A stretch of 49,213 nt of DNA. Source: Prevotella sp. (GTDB taxonomy: Bacteria > Bacteroidota > Bacteroidia > Bacteroidales > Bacteroidaceae). The position numbers were made by a program, and so were the translations under genes. The notes beneath the pieces are model-generated. The model was not told where the DNA came from. It worked only from the letters and a program-made list of their open reading frames with translations, and ran no database searches. Position 1 is the stretch's first letter, and each line of letters opens with the position of its first letter. Positions 42,725 to 49,213 of this stretch are shown here, piece by piece. The stretch lies in assembly GCA_017428925.1 (NCBI GenBank), contig JAFRPY010000090.1, forward strand, positions 1 through 49,213, written 5' to 3'.

Positions 42725-43627
42725 TCACACTTGCGGGCGCACGGCTCCGGCGGGCATGTTCACGGTCATGGCCTCAATCATCCTTGTATAGATACGATTC
42801 AGTTCCTCTATCTGCTTGGCCATCTTCTTGGTCTGCTCATTAATCTCGTCGATGGTTCCAATCTGCGAGCTGGCACTCTTCAACTGCATCTCGTAAACCT
42901 TGCAGATGCCCGTCAGCGTGCGGTCGAGGTTATCCATTTCCTCGGAGTTGCGACCCAGTTTCTCGCTTTGCTCAGCAACCTTCGAGAGCATTTCTGTCAG
43001 ACGCTTCAGTTCGGCCACATAGTCGGTAGTGGCCTGTTCCAGTTCTGGATCCATCTTAGGCAGCGGTTGCTGGCCGGCAGTAGATCCGGCCATGGTAGCA
43101 ACCGACGACGATACGGCGGCTACGGCCTCGGTGTTCACCCGTACAGGAGAAACCTCTTCATTACCTTCAGCTGAAGCTGCGACATGACTGCCTGTGGCAC
43201 CCGTTCCGGCTCCACCTCCACCGCCAATGATAATCGTTCCGCCACCCACGACGGGAGTACCGCCCTCAACGACGGGTACACCGCCGCCGATGATGGCAGC
43301 AGGCTGCAACTGTTCGGCACCTTCGGGAATCTCCGCCTCTTCAGAAGATTTTATTACTCCACCCACATGAGTGGGAAGCTCCATGCCATCGGCAGTCTTG
43401 TCGAACGGACGGTCGAAGGCGGACAGGAAGAACACGAACACTTCGGTTCCCATTCCGAGGAACAGGAAGAAGTTTGCTCCCGGCAAGTGAGTCAGTTTGA
43501 ACAAGGTACCTAAGATTACGATTGAGGCACCCCAGCTGTAAGCGTAGTTCAGGAAGGTCTGTCCCGGTACGCTATCCATCCACTTCTGTAGACGGTAGAT
43601 GACATTGAATTTGCTATACTGTGTCAC
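42725..43627 (-). CDS. gldL: Type IX secretion motor protein GldL/PorL
   Basis: A protein of 300 residues, GTG start at 43627 (MTQYSKFNVIYRLQKWMDS). Two TM helices lie at about 30-46 and 52-70, the second including the conserved Glu62 in the segment MGTEVFVFF; that glutamate is thought to take part in proton coupling. A Gly-rich segment (114-146, GGGVPVVEGGTPVVGGG) follows, then a helical cytoplasmic region (about 195-290) with QATTDYVAELKRLTEML. An 8-bp tandem repeat array lies directly upstream of the start. Confidence 0.95.
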   Translation of the reverse strand: MTQYSKFNVIYRLQKWMDSVPGQTFLNYAYSWGASIVILGTLFKLTHLPGANFFLFLGMGTEVFVFFLSAFDRPFDKTADGMELPTHVGGVIKSSEEAEIPEGAEQLQPAAIIGGGVPVVEGGTPVVGGGTIIIGGGGGAGTGATGSHVAASAEGNEEVSPVRVNTEAVAAVSSSVATMAGSTAGQQPLPKMDPELEQATTDYVAELKRLTEMLSKVAEQSEKLGRNSEEMDNLDRTLTGICKVYEMQLKSASSQIGTIDEINEQTKKMAKQIEELNRIYTRMIEAMTVNMPAGAVRPQV

Positions 43628-43644
43628 GTTGTTTTCTTTTTTTT

Positions 43645-43700
43645 CGTTATGACGATATGACGTTATGACGTTATTACGATATGACGTTAAGACGTTGTTA
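43645..43700. repeat. 8-bp tandem repeat array between gldK and gldL
   Basis: Seven 8-bp units (CGTTATGA, CGATATGA, CGTTATGA, CGTTATTA, CGATATGA, CGTTAAGA, CGTTGTTA) run from 43645 to 43700. The last unit supplies the stop codon of gldK, and the first ends 18 bp before the gldL start. Confidence 0.85.
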
Positions 43701-45212
43701 CTTCTTTTTCTTCGTCTTAATCTTGTCGCTCGACGAGCTGGCCAGCGACCTCACGCAGCGGAAACCGATATACGAACGGGGCTGGTTCTGGTATTCCCAC
43801 GAACGCCAAGCCGAGCGGATCATGCTTTCAGGGTCTTTCCATGAACCTCCGCGCACACTCTTCTTCTTCAGCTTATAGGGGTCTTCCTTAGCCGCATTAT
43901 ATCGCAACTGGGGGTTAAGGTCGTTCATGGCTTCCACACCTGCCTCGGTATAGATGGTGCTGCACCATTCGGCCACGTTGCCGGCCATGTCGAACAGTCC
44001 GTTACTGTTGGCCCCGTAGATGCCCACTTTCGAAGTAATCAGGTTTCCGTCCTTGGTGTAGTTGCCGCGGTCGGGTTTGAAATTGGCATAATAGCAGCCC
44101 CGGTCGCTCTTCATGTCTTCGTTTTCCCAAGGGAATTCGTTGCCATCCTTGCCACGTGCCGCAAACTCCCACTCGGCTTCTGTGGGCAGACGGTAGCGCT
44201 GAATGTAGCGTGCCTCGCCGCCAAGTCCTTTCAGCAGGTAGTCGGTGCGCCATGCGCAGAAGGCATTGGCCTGCTCCCATGTTACGCCTACCACGGGATA
44301 GTTGTTGTAGGTGGGATTGCTGAAATAGTAGCGCAGGTACATCTCATTTTCAGAATTCTGGAAATCGTTCACCCAGCAGGTCGTGTCGGGATAGATGTTC
44401 ACGATATAAGTGTTGAGGAAGTCCCATGGGCCAGAGAGCGGACGGTCGATGGTCTCGCGGACGATGCGGCCCTCGTCGTCGATATAGGCCGTGTCCTTCG
44501 AAATCATCACCACCTCGTCGGGATCAACGGTGATGTCCGTGTTGAACTGGCGCTCTTCGGGGTTCAGCCGGTTTCTGCGCAGTGCCGCAGCCGTATAGTC
44601 GTAAACCTCGTAGCGATAGTTCATCTGTCGCCAGTCGAGCAGTCTTTCACCCGTCACGGGGTTCACCTCATAAAGGCTTTCTATAGCGCGCTGCTCGTCC
44701 TCGTTGGGCTTTCGCGGCAGGCTCTTTTTCCAGTTCAGGTGTGGAGTCACGGGATCGCCGTTTTTGTCTTCGGTAATCATGTACGTCTCGTCACCCCCGT
44801 ACGAGGGGTCGGCCAGTCGAGTGCGCAGGATAGAGTCGCGCACCCAATAGACGAACTGCTTGTATTCAGAGTTGGTCACCTCGGTCTCGTCCATCCAGAA
44901 ACCGTCAACAGAGATGTCCTTCACCGGAGTCTGCTTGCCCCAAAGAGAGTCTTCATTCTCGATACCCATCTTTAGGAAACCGCGTTTCACCAGCGTCATG
45001 CCGTAAGGAGTAGGTTCAGAGAACGACTTGCCGCCTCCTACGCCTGTCACTTCGCCGCCGCGTCCTGACGACGACAGCTTGCTGCCTGCACAACCTACGA
45101 AGAACATGAGAAACGCGGAAAATGAGAGAACGAGGAATGCTTGCCGCATCATCCTCTCCATCTTCTCACGGTTCTTTTCGCTTTCTGTTTTCATCTCTTT
45201 GTCTGTCATCAT
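43698..45212 (-). CDS. gldK: Type IX secretion lipoprotein GldK/PorK
   Basis: A protein of 504 residues with a long charged n-region, a hydrophobic stretch LVLSFSAFLMFFVGC and lipobox FVGC (Cys41). The SUMF1/formylglycine-generating-enzyme-like fold follows: MGIENEDS, VDGFWMDETEVTNSEY, WEQANAFCAWR, RLPTEAEWEFAARG, MAGNVAEWC, RGGSWKDPE and FRCVRS. GldK is an outer-membrane-anchored ring component and is not expected to have FGE activity. The n-region of more than 20 residues suggests that a later Met (MERMMRQ or MRQAF) may be the real start. Confidence 0.95.
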   Translation of the reverse strand: MMTDKEMKTESEKNREKMERMMRQAFLVLSFSAFLMFFVGCAGSKLSSSGRGGEVTGVGGGKSFSEPTPYGMTLVKRGFLKMGIENEDSLWGKQTPVKDISVDGFWMDETEVTNSEYKQFVYWVRDSILRTRLADPSYGGDETYMITEDKNGDPVTPHLNWKKSLPRKPNEDEQRAIESLYEVNPVTGERLLDWRQMNYRYEVYDYTAAALRRNRLNPEERQFNTDITVDPDEVVMISKDTAYIDDEGRIVRETIDRPLSGPWDFLNTYIVNIYPDTTCWVNDFQNSENEMYLRYYFSNPTYNNYPVVGVTWEQANAFCAWRTDYLLKGLGGEARYIQRYRLPTEAEWEFAARGKDGNEFPWENEDMKSDRGCYYANFKPDRGNYTKDGNLITSKVGIYGANSNGLFDMAGNVAEWCSTIYTEAGVEAMNDLNPQLRYNAAKEDPYKLKKKSVRGGSWKDPESMIRSAWRSWEYQNQPRSYIGFRCVRSLASSSSDKIKTKKKK

Positions 45213-45250
45213 AAAATTTATTTAATCCTAAGCTGCCGGCTCCTGAATCA

Positions 45251-46189
45251 TCAGAGAAGCCTTACGCTCTTATGCTTGTTTTTTCCTTTTTTATAAAGGT
45301 TCAGGTCAGTCTGATAGCTCACGAAGAGTTCATGACTGCCATTGCCCAGCGAAATGCCGTTGGTATAGGCCTCATAGCTGTATCCCACGTTAATACCGTG
45401 GAAACTGCCGCCCACCAGCACCGTCACCGAATTGGTGGGGCTGTAACTCACACCGGCCGACAGCGTTCTCTTGTCGCTGTTGTACACCAGACGGGCTGTA
45501 ATGTCACCCCGGTACGACACGCCGTCGCTCATCCCGAGCACTGTAACGGGTATTGATAAAAACGGATTTCTTAGCTTAATATTGTATCCGCCTGTCAAAT
45601 AATAAGTTCTGTCTATCTTAATCTCGTTCAGTTCGCCAAGTTCCACCACGGGCGATGCCAGGTGCTGCACCGAAGCCCCGGCATACCATCTTCCGTGCTT
45701 GTAATAAACGCCGGCACCTAAGTCGAGGGCATTGCCGTTTGTGTCGGATGAAGAGAAGGCCCGGTCGCCCTTTGTCTCAAGGTCAACGTCCGACGACTTG
45801 AGGCTTTCGTTGAGGAAACCAGCCTGCAGACCGATACCCAAAGTACCCCCCATCATCTTCAGCTTATACGAGTATTGCACGGCCACCCGCTGGTGGGTGA
45901 AGATACCTATCTGGTCGCTCATCAGGTTGATGCCCACGCCATGATAGCTGTTCAGGGCATAGAACGGCATGTCGCCGCCTACATAAAACGTCCGTGGATT
46001 GTTCTCGAAGCCGGCCAGGTTCATGGCATAGACACCCACCACGTTCAGTTTCGAGTCTTTTCCCGCGGCCGCAGGGTTATAGGCCGCCTCCATGCCATAG
46101 TAATGGCTGAAGTGCGGGTCATACTGTGCCTTCGCCCCTATTGTGGCAATGGCACACAGAACCAGCAACCAGAAAAATCGTCTAAACAC
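45251..46189 (-). CDS. porP: PorP/SprF-family type IX secretion outer-membrane protein
   Basis: A protein of 312 residues with GTG start at 46189 and signal peptide ending GAKAQ. The PorP/SprF family pattern is clear: YDPHFSHYYGMEAAYNPAAAG, NPRTFYVGGDMPF, HGVGINLMSDQIGIFT, and a barrel with GYNIKLRNPFLSIPVTV, GVSYSPTNSVTVLVGG and a C-terminal basic tail KKGKNKHKSVRLL. It is the first gene of the porP-K-L-M-N order found in Porphyromonas and Prevotella. No full promoter match was found upstream. Confidence 0.93.
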   Translation of the reverse strand: MFRRFFWLLVLCAIATIGAKAQYDPHFSHYYGMEAAYNPAAAGKDSKLNVVGVYAMNLAGFENNPRTFYVGGDMPFYALNSYHGVGINLMSDQIGIFTHQRVAVQYSYKLKMMGGTLGIGLQAGFLNESLKSSDVDLETKGDRAFSSSDTNGNALDLGAGVYYKHGRWYAGASVQHLASPVVELGELNEIKIDRTYYLTGGYNIKLRNPFLSIPVTVLGMSDGVSYRGDITARLVYNSDKRTLSAGVSYSPTNSVTVLVGGSFHGINVGYSYEAYTNGISLGNGSHELFVSYQTDLNLYKKGKNKHKSVRLL

Positions 46190-46374
46190 AACGAAATAAC
46201 GCAGACTTTACCTATTTATTGTATTTTGTTTCATCCATAAGTAAAGACTAAGGGTAGGCAAACAAATTAATAGGGTTTTCGAGAGCAAATCATAAGGATT
46301 TGATGACGAAAAAACCTTTATTTGCCCTTCAAATCATAAGGAATTGATGTCCAACTCAGGCAGAGTTGCAAAGC

Positions 46375-46411
46375 AAAACCCTATGATTTGCAAACGAAAT
46401 CATAGGGTTTT
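46375..46411. terminator. 15-bp perfect stem-loop
   Basis: AAAACCCTATGATTT (46375-46389) pairs with AAATCATAGGGTTTT (46397-46411), with a 7-nt loop and T or A runs at both ends. It looks like a bidirectional terminator between the secretion cluster and the accessory region. Confidence 0.55.
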
Positions 46412-46415
46412 AAAA

Positions 46416-46511
46416 CTCCCCTCCTTAAAAGGAGGGGAGAAAGCCCACCCCCAACCCCATTCCCGATCTTCGCTCGCCTACCCGTCGCCTTTCCCGAGGG
46501 GAGGGGAGATT
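46416..46511. repeat. Family A palindromes
   Basis: CTCCCCTCCTT (46416-46426) pairs with AAGGAGGGGAG (46429-46439). Next come the arm CCCACCCCCAACCCC and, after about 35 bp, CCCGAGGGGAGGGGAG. Confidence 0.7.
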
Positions 46512-46683
46512 CGATAAATTCGATAAATTCGTTGTTCCTTTTATTGTGAATTTTCGTCTGCAAAGATAAGGTGTGGGCGACCAGTGAGTTTGGGCACTAG
46601 CATCCTTTCCACGGCAATGACAAAGGTGAACTGTCCCGGACGTTTGACCGACCACGGACACATCAAAAAAAACAGCATATTTT

Positions 46684-46713
46684 TTTGTTTTTACCTTTTT
46701 TTATTTACCTTTG
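46684..46713 (+). promoter_or_regulatory. Strong promoter upstream of a candidate non-coding RNA
   Basis: TTTG (46684-46687), 18 bp, TACCTTTG (46706-46713). The predicted start near 46720 does not lead into a convincing gene. Confidence 0.7.
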
Positions 46714-47076
46714 CATCGTCTTTTATTTATCATGGTGCTGAACGCATGGAAAATGACGGTATTCGTATGCCTTGACCGTGCAGGAGCCGTGGTGGGTGGG
46801 ACTACATTGATGTTAAGGCGTTTACTTGACGCTTTGTTCTTTGGCACCACGAATCTAGCAAATTCACCAAACTTGCCACAGAGTCAAAGCAACAGTAGAT
46901 GTTCATGGGTATGTTATATATATGACAGCCATAATTGTGCCTTTTTTATGGCACATTGTAAACGTATATATGTACATATGGCGTGGGCTTCTGCGTTGCT
47001 CGTTCTTGGCAAGATTGGGCAATGCTAGAGCCTGTGGTGCGGGACGGGCAACAGGTACAGCAACCCGCGCTTTTTT
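46714..47076 (+). ncRNA. Candidate structured non-coding RNA of about 355 nt
   Basis: The stretch is bounded by a consensus promoter (46684-46713) and an intrinsic terminator (47039-47076). It holds several complementary segments: CGTGGTG (46788-46794) with CACCACG (46845-46851), GCCATAA (46928-46934) with TTATGGC (46946-46952), or alternatively TGTGCC (46936-46941) with GGCACA (46950-46955). Open frames on either strand are short, cysteine-rich or compositionally odd. I could not identify an Rfam class: no tmRNA tag codons, no RNase P core and no SRP loop were seen. It could instead be the transcribed leader of a lost or downstream operon. Confidence 0.4.
47039..47076 (+). terminator. Intrinsic terminator of the candidate RNA
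   Basis: GCGGG (47039-47043) pairs with CCCGC (47064-47068), followed by GCTTTTTT. The stem is short with a 20-nt loop, so the strength is uncertain. Confidence 0.45.
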
Positions 47077-47176
47077 CATTCGGTGTACCAAGTGTTTCTT
47101 GAAATTTTAAAACTATAGTCTGTCAAGGGTTGCGGCGGACCGACATAAATATGTCCATTCTGTTTATGGGAAAGAA

Positions 47177-47236
47177 GGAGGGGCCAGGGGTGGTTGATTC
47201 CCCTCCCTCTGGGAGGGGTTGGGGGTGGGTGTTAGG
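47177..47236. repeat. Family A palindrome with GGCCAGGGGTGGTTGAT arm, left of the ATPase gene
   Basis: The arm GGCCAGGGGTGGTTGAT (47182-47198) precedes the hairpin CCCCTCCC-TCT-GGGAGGGG and the arm TTGGGGGTGGGT. The 17-bp arm recurs as a direct repeat at 48729-48745, so the ATPase gene is bracketed. Confidence 0.8.
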
Positions 47237-47260
47237 GCCTTATGCGTGGGCTCCATTTGC

Positions 47261-48535
47261 TTAATCCTTTAGGCAGCCTATCGGGATGACATATACTCCG
47301 TCTTTTCTCTGATAAGCATATTTCCCGACTCCAACGATAACTGCCATAAAGGACGGTTGGGGCATTTTATCCGTATCTATATTGTTGGCAAGACCTATCA
47401 TGCTGGCGGCACCTTCATTGATTCGCTCTTCGCCTCCCAGTTTCACCTCAAGAAGTGCATAACTGCCGTTGCGCCGATGGAGAACGGTATCACATTCAAG
47501 CCCGTTGCTGTCTCTGTAATGATAGAGCGCACCATCCAATGCCTCGGCATAAACACGCAGGTCTCTGACAACCAAATCCTCGAAAAACAGTCCGAAAGAA
47601 TCCAGATCATTGATGAGGTCTTGGGGACCAAGCCCTAAAACAGCAGTTCCAATACTTGGATCTACAAAGTGACGCGTGTCACTTGTCCTGATAGCGGCCT
47701 TGCTGCGTATGTTTGGATTCCAAGCGGCAAGGTCTTCTATTACAAACAACTTCTTTAGCGCCTTAATATAGTCGGCCACCGTATCCTCATCCAACTTGCT
47801 TGCCTCATTCGAAAGCATGTCTTTACGAATAGTGGAGTAGGATGCCTGCTGCGAGACATTTCTTGCGTATGAACGCAGGAGCAGCCTGGCACGTTCGGAG
47901 TTTCTCTTCACTTTATCAACGCGTTGTATGTCACGTTTAACAACAGAGTCAACATAGTCGAAAGCCTGGTCAAGGGCAACTTCCTTTGGAACCAATGTTG
48001 CCCAGGGCCATCCGCCACGGCAGGTGAGAAAAGCAATGTCGTCTATATCCAACTCGTTTTGTTGAATTTCAGGGACTTTCCCCTCAAACAAATCCCTAAG
48101 ACTGACAGTTCCGGTCGATTCCCCGGATTCAAACAGACTCATCGGGCGCATCATGATGTGGGCGAATCGTCCCGTACCGCTGTGAATCGTCTCATCAGCG
48201 TCCGGTAGCACAGAGGAGCCAGTAAGGATAAACTGTGACGGCTCGCCGCGTCTGTCCACCTCGCTGCGGATGGAATCCCAAATAAGAGGCAGGGCCTGCC
48301 ACTCGTCAATCAGACGAGGTGTCATTCCCTCCAGCAATGTCTTGGGGCTAATCTCCATCATTTGTGTACTTCGTTTCAACTCCGACGAGTCGCCTAGGTC
48401 AAGAATGCTTTTTGCAAGCTGCTTTGCCGTGGTAGTCTTACCGCACCATTTTGGCCCCTCTATAAGGACAGCACCTTTCCCCCAAACCTTGCGTTCCAAG
48501 ATTCTGTCTGCAATACGTGGTTTATATTCTGTCAT
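47261..48535 (-). CDS. AAA ATPase with DUF4143 domain
   Basis: A protein of 424 residues. The Walker A motif GPKWCGKTTT lies near residue 28, Walker B-like MTPRLIDEWQAL near 77, and the sensor ILTGSSV near 105. A helical middle domain and the C-terminal DUF4143 nuclease-like fold follow (FFEDLVVRDLRVYAEAL, LYHYRD-ECDTVLHR, YALLEVKLGGEE, the D-E-K pattern of PD-(D/E)XK enzymes). Such ATPases are common accessory genes in Bacteroidetes; their function is unproven. The promoter at 48555-48586 leaves a leader of only about 13 nt. The gene is bracketed by 17-bp direct repeats. Confidence 0.9.
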   Translation of the reverse strand: MTEYKPRIADRILERKVWGKGAVLIEGPKWCGKTTTAKQLAKSILDLGDSSELKRSTQMMEISPKTLLEGMTPRLIDEWQALPLIWDSIRSEVDRRGEPSQFILTGSSVLPDADETIHSGTGRFAHIMMRPMSLFESGESTGTVSLRDLFEGKVPEIQQNELDIDDIAFLTCRGGWPWATLVPKEVALDQAFDYVDSVVKRDIQRVDKVKRNSERARLLLRSYARNVSQQASYSTIRKDMLSNEASKLDEDTVADYIKALKKLFVIEDLAAWNPNIRSKAAIRTSDTRHFVDPSIGTAVLGLGPQDLINDLDSFGLFFEDLVVRDLRVYAEALDGALYHYRDSNGLECDTVLHRRNGSYALLEVKLGGEERINEGAASMIGLANNIDTDKMPQPSFMAVIVGVGKYAYQRKDGVYVIPIGCLKD

Positions 48536-48554
48536 CTTGTTACTGTTTTGGATG

Positions 48555-48586
48555 CAAAATTATAGTTTTTTCCTTATTTCTCCAAA
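48555..48586 (-). promoter_or_regulatory. Promoter of the DUF4143 ATPase gene
   Basis: Minus strand: TTTG (48583-48586), 20 bp, TAATTTTG (48555-48562). Confidence 0.75.
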
Positions 48587-48600
48587 GGAAAAACAAACTT

Positions 48601-48688
48601 TTCGGTGATTTGTGGCGATTTTATTCGGTGATTTGTGGCGGTTTCGTTCGGTGATTTGTGGCGATTTTGTTCGGTGATTTGTGGAAAG
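48601..48688. repeat. 23-bp tandem repeat, nearly four units
   Basis: Units start at 48601, 48624, 48647 and 48670, with shared core TTCGGTGATTTGTGG. A related unit, TTCCGTGATTTGTGG, occurs near 48882. There are no spacers, so it is not a CRISPR array. It lies just upstream of the ATPase promoter. Confidence 0.9.
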
Positions 48689-48710
48689 TTTCTTCAAAAA
48701 CAACGAATTT

Positions 48711-48745
48711 ACCCCCTCCCCTCGGGAGGGCCAGGGGTGGTTGAT
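48711..48745. repeat. Family A palindrome with GGCCAGGGGTGGTTGAT arm, right of the ATPase gene
   Basis: CCCCCTCCC-CTC-GGGAGGG is followed by the arm GGCCAGGGGTGGTTGAT (48729-48745), which is the same 17 bp in the same orientation as at 47182-47198. Confidence 0.8.
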
Positions 48746-48985
48746 AATTCTAAACATAATTTTAAATATAATTTCGAGCGAAGCGACCAAAATAATTCGA
48801 AAAATTCGTTGAATTCGTTGTTTTATTTTGTAGATTTTCGTAGATTTTTGTCCAAAGATAATAGACGCTGAGGACTTACTTGTTCCGTGATTTGTGGAAA
48901 AATTCATTAAAAATCAGTGTCAAAAATGGCAAAAATTGGACAGAAATGCACCAATGAGGCAAATTGCCAAATCGGTTCATGCTGA

Positions 48986-49019
48986 TTTGTTGACATTTAC
49001 GACAAACCCATTACTTTTG
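48986..49019 (+). promoter_or_regulatory. Promoter reading off the right end of the window
   Basis: TTG (48990-48992; TTTG also at 48986-48989), 19 bp, TACTTTTG (49012-49019). The leader to the ATG at 49100 would be about 75 nt. Confidence 0.7.
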
Positions 49020-49099
49020 CACCCGGTTGAAGCCATCATGCTTCTCCTAATTGGACGCCAATGAATTATTAACTAATTCAACTTTCGGGAGTTCATTTG

Positions 49100-49213
49100 A
49101 TGAAGAAAAAAACAATAAAAACCCCTTCTGTGGGATTGACGCTCATTCTGAGCCTCTGTGCCAAGTGTTATGACTCTGTCTTTAAAAGCATGCTTTTACG
49201 CCAGAGTCACACC
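49100..49213 (+). CDS. Partial reading frame running off the window (gene or leader peptide)
   Basis: An ATG at 49100 opens 38 codons without a stop before the window ends (MKKKTIKTPSVGLTLILSLC and onward). The start is basic and then hydrophobic, weakly like a signal peptide, with two cysteines. It lies behind a strong promoter. A large inverted repeat sits inside the frame (49172-49208), so this may be a leader with an attenuator rather than a gene. I do not recognise the product. Confidence 0.35.
   Translation, partial: MKKKTIKTPSVGLTLILSLCAKCYDSVFKSMLLRQSHT
49172..49208. repeat. Nested inverted repeat at the right end
   Basis: GACTCTG (49172-49178) pairs with CAGAGTC (49202-49208), and AAAAGCATGCTTTT (49184-49197) is a perfect 14-bp palindrome inside it. 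Confidence 0.75.

Larger units (their letters stand above)
46190..46713. other. Repeat-rich region without a gene
   Basis: No convincing gene. It holds near-identical copies of CAAATCATAAGGATTTGATG at about 46286 and 46331, a 15-bp perfect stem at 46375-46411, a family A hairpin at 46416-46439, a further arm region at 46447-46511, and the promoter at 46684-46713. Confidence 0.6.
48536..49099. other. Repeat-rich region without a gene
   Basis: Contains the ATPase promoter, a 23-bp tandem array (48601-48688, with a diverged unit near 48882), a family A palindrome (48711-48745), AT-rich DNA with several AATTCG(A/T)-type words, and a strong plus-strand promoter (48986-49019). The minus-strand frame across the tandem array is only repeat translation. 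Confidence 0.6.

Noticed and set aside
43698-45212. Formylglycine-generating enzyme
   Set aside because: The SUMF1 fold is present, but the lipobox and gene order identify GldK, a structural ring lipoprotein.
46711-47028. 105-codon plus-strand frame in the candidate RNA
   Set aside because: The start lies inside the -7 box of the promoter, composition is odd, and no domain is recognised; a structured RNA or leader explains the stretch better, though coding cannot be excluded.
48601-48688. Possible CRISPR array
   Set aside because: The 23-bp units follow each other directly with no spacers, and no cas genes are present.
48560-48907. 115-codon minus-strand frame
   Set aside because: It is mostly translation of the 23-bp tandem repeat and palindrome, and has no protein-like features.
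1-49213. tRNA, rRNA, transposase or integrase genes
   Set aside because: None could be recognised on either strand by eye; a tRNAscan or ISfinder search would settle this.

Overview
The window reads as a chromosomal segment of a Bacteroidales bacterium, most likely Prevotellaceae (Prevotella or Segatella type). The main grounds are a complete porP-K-L-M-N type IX secretion cluster, an AmmeMemoRadiSam pair, FadL-type porins, PadR/PspC, and many promoters of the Bacteroidetes form TTG-N18 to N20-TAnnTTTG. No rRNA, tRNA, CRISPR array or transposase was seen.

Layout. 1-3020: 3' part of a large modular surface protein. 3049-4214: greA and a HAD phosphatase. 4229-9552 (minus): a possible lipoprotein, a plug/barrel outer-membrane protein, a membrane-anchored winged-helix regulator and a tandem esterase. 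9710-21374 (minus, interrupted by a toxin-antitoxin pair at 14806-15407): two parallel ECF sigma/anti-sigma modules with exported partners and three TlpA-like thioredoxin proteins. 21541-23687: PspC and PadR. 23864-26310: AmmeMemoRadiSam system. 26748-30465 (minus): CPBP protease, kdtA, gltX. 30565-32622: HD-domain cyclic-di-AMP phosphodiesterase. 32736-33578: an AT-rich phosphoribosyltransferase-like gene. 33749-36704: two convergent FadL-like porins. 36932-46189 (minus): porP, gldK, gldL, gldM, gldN, a PorT-like barrel and priA. 46190-49213: repeat-rich accessory region with a candidate non-coding RNA, a DUF4143 ATPase and a gene or leader running off the end.

The signals the genes alone do not explain are these. 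(1) A family of GC-rich palindromic elements, with stems like CTCCC-GGGAG beside a GGGTGGGGGTGGG-type arm, has inserted between genes and also in frame inside at least five genes (wHTH regulator, both anti-sigma factors, kdtA, gldN). A second family carrying a GATGTGTCGCCTTCGGCGAG core also lies inside the wHTH gene. (2) An identical 18-bp box made of 11-bp-spaced TGTCAG half-sites lies exactly 31 bp upstream of a TAnnTTTG box at two separate genes, suggesting a small regulon of the local wHTH regulator. (3) A stretch with its own promoter and terminator at 46714-47076 looks like a structured RNA. (4) A shared domain has been shuffled among the exported proteins of the ECF cluster. (5) A 22-bp tandem repeat inside an anti-sigma gene could act as a frameshift switch.

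Functions are inferred from recognised motifs and gene order. No database search or structure prediction was run.
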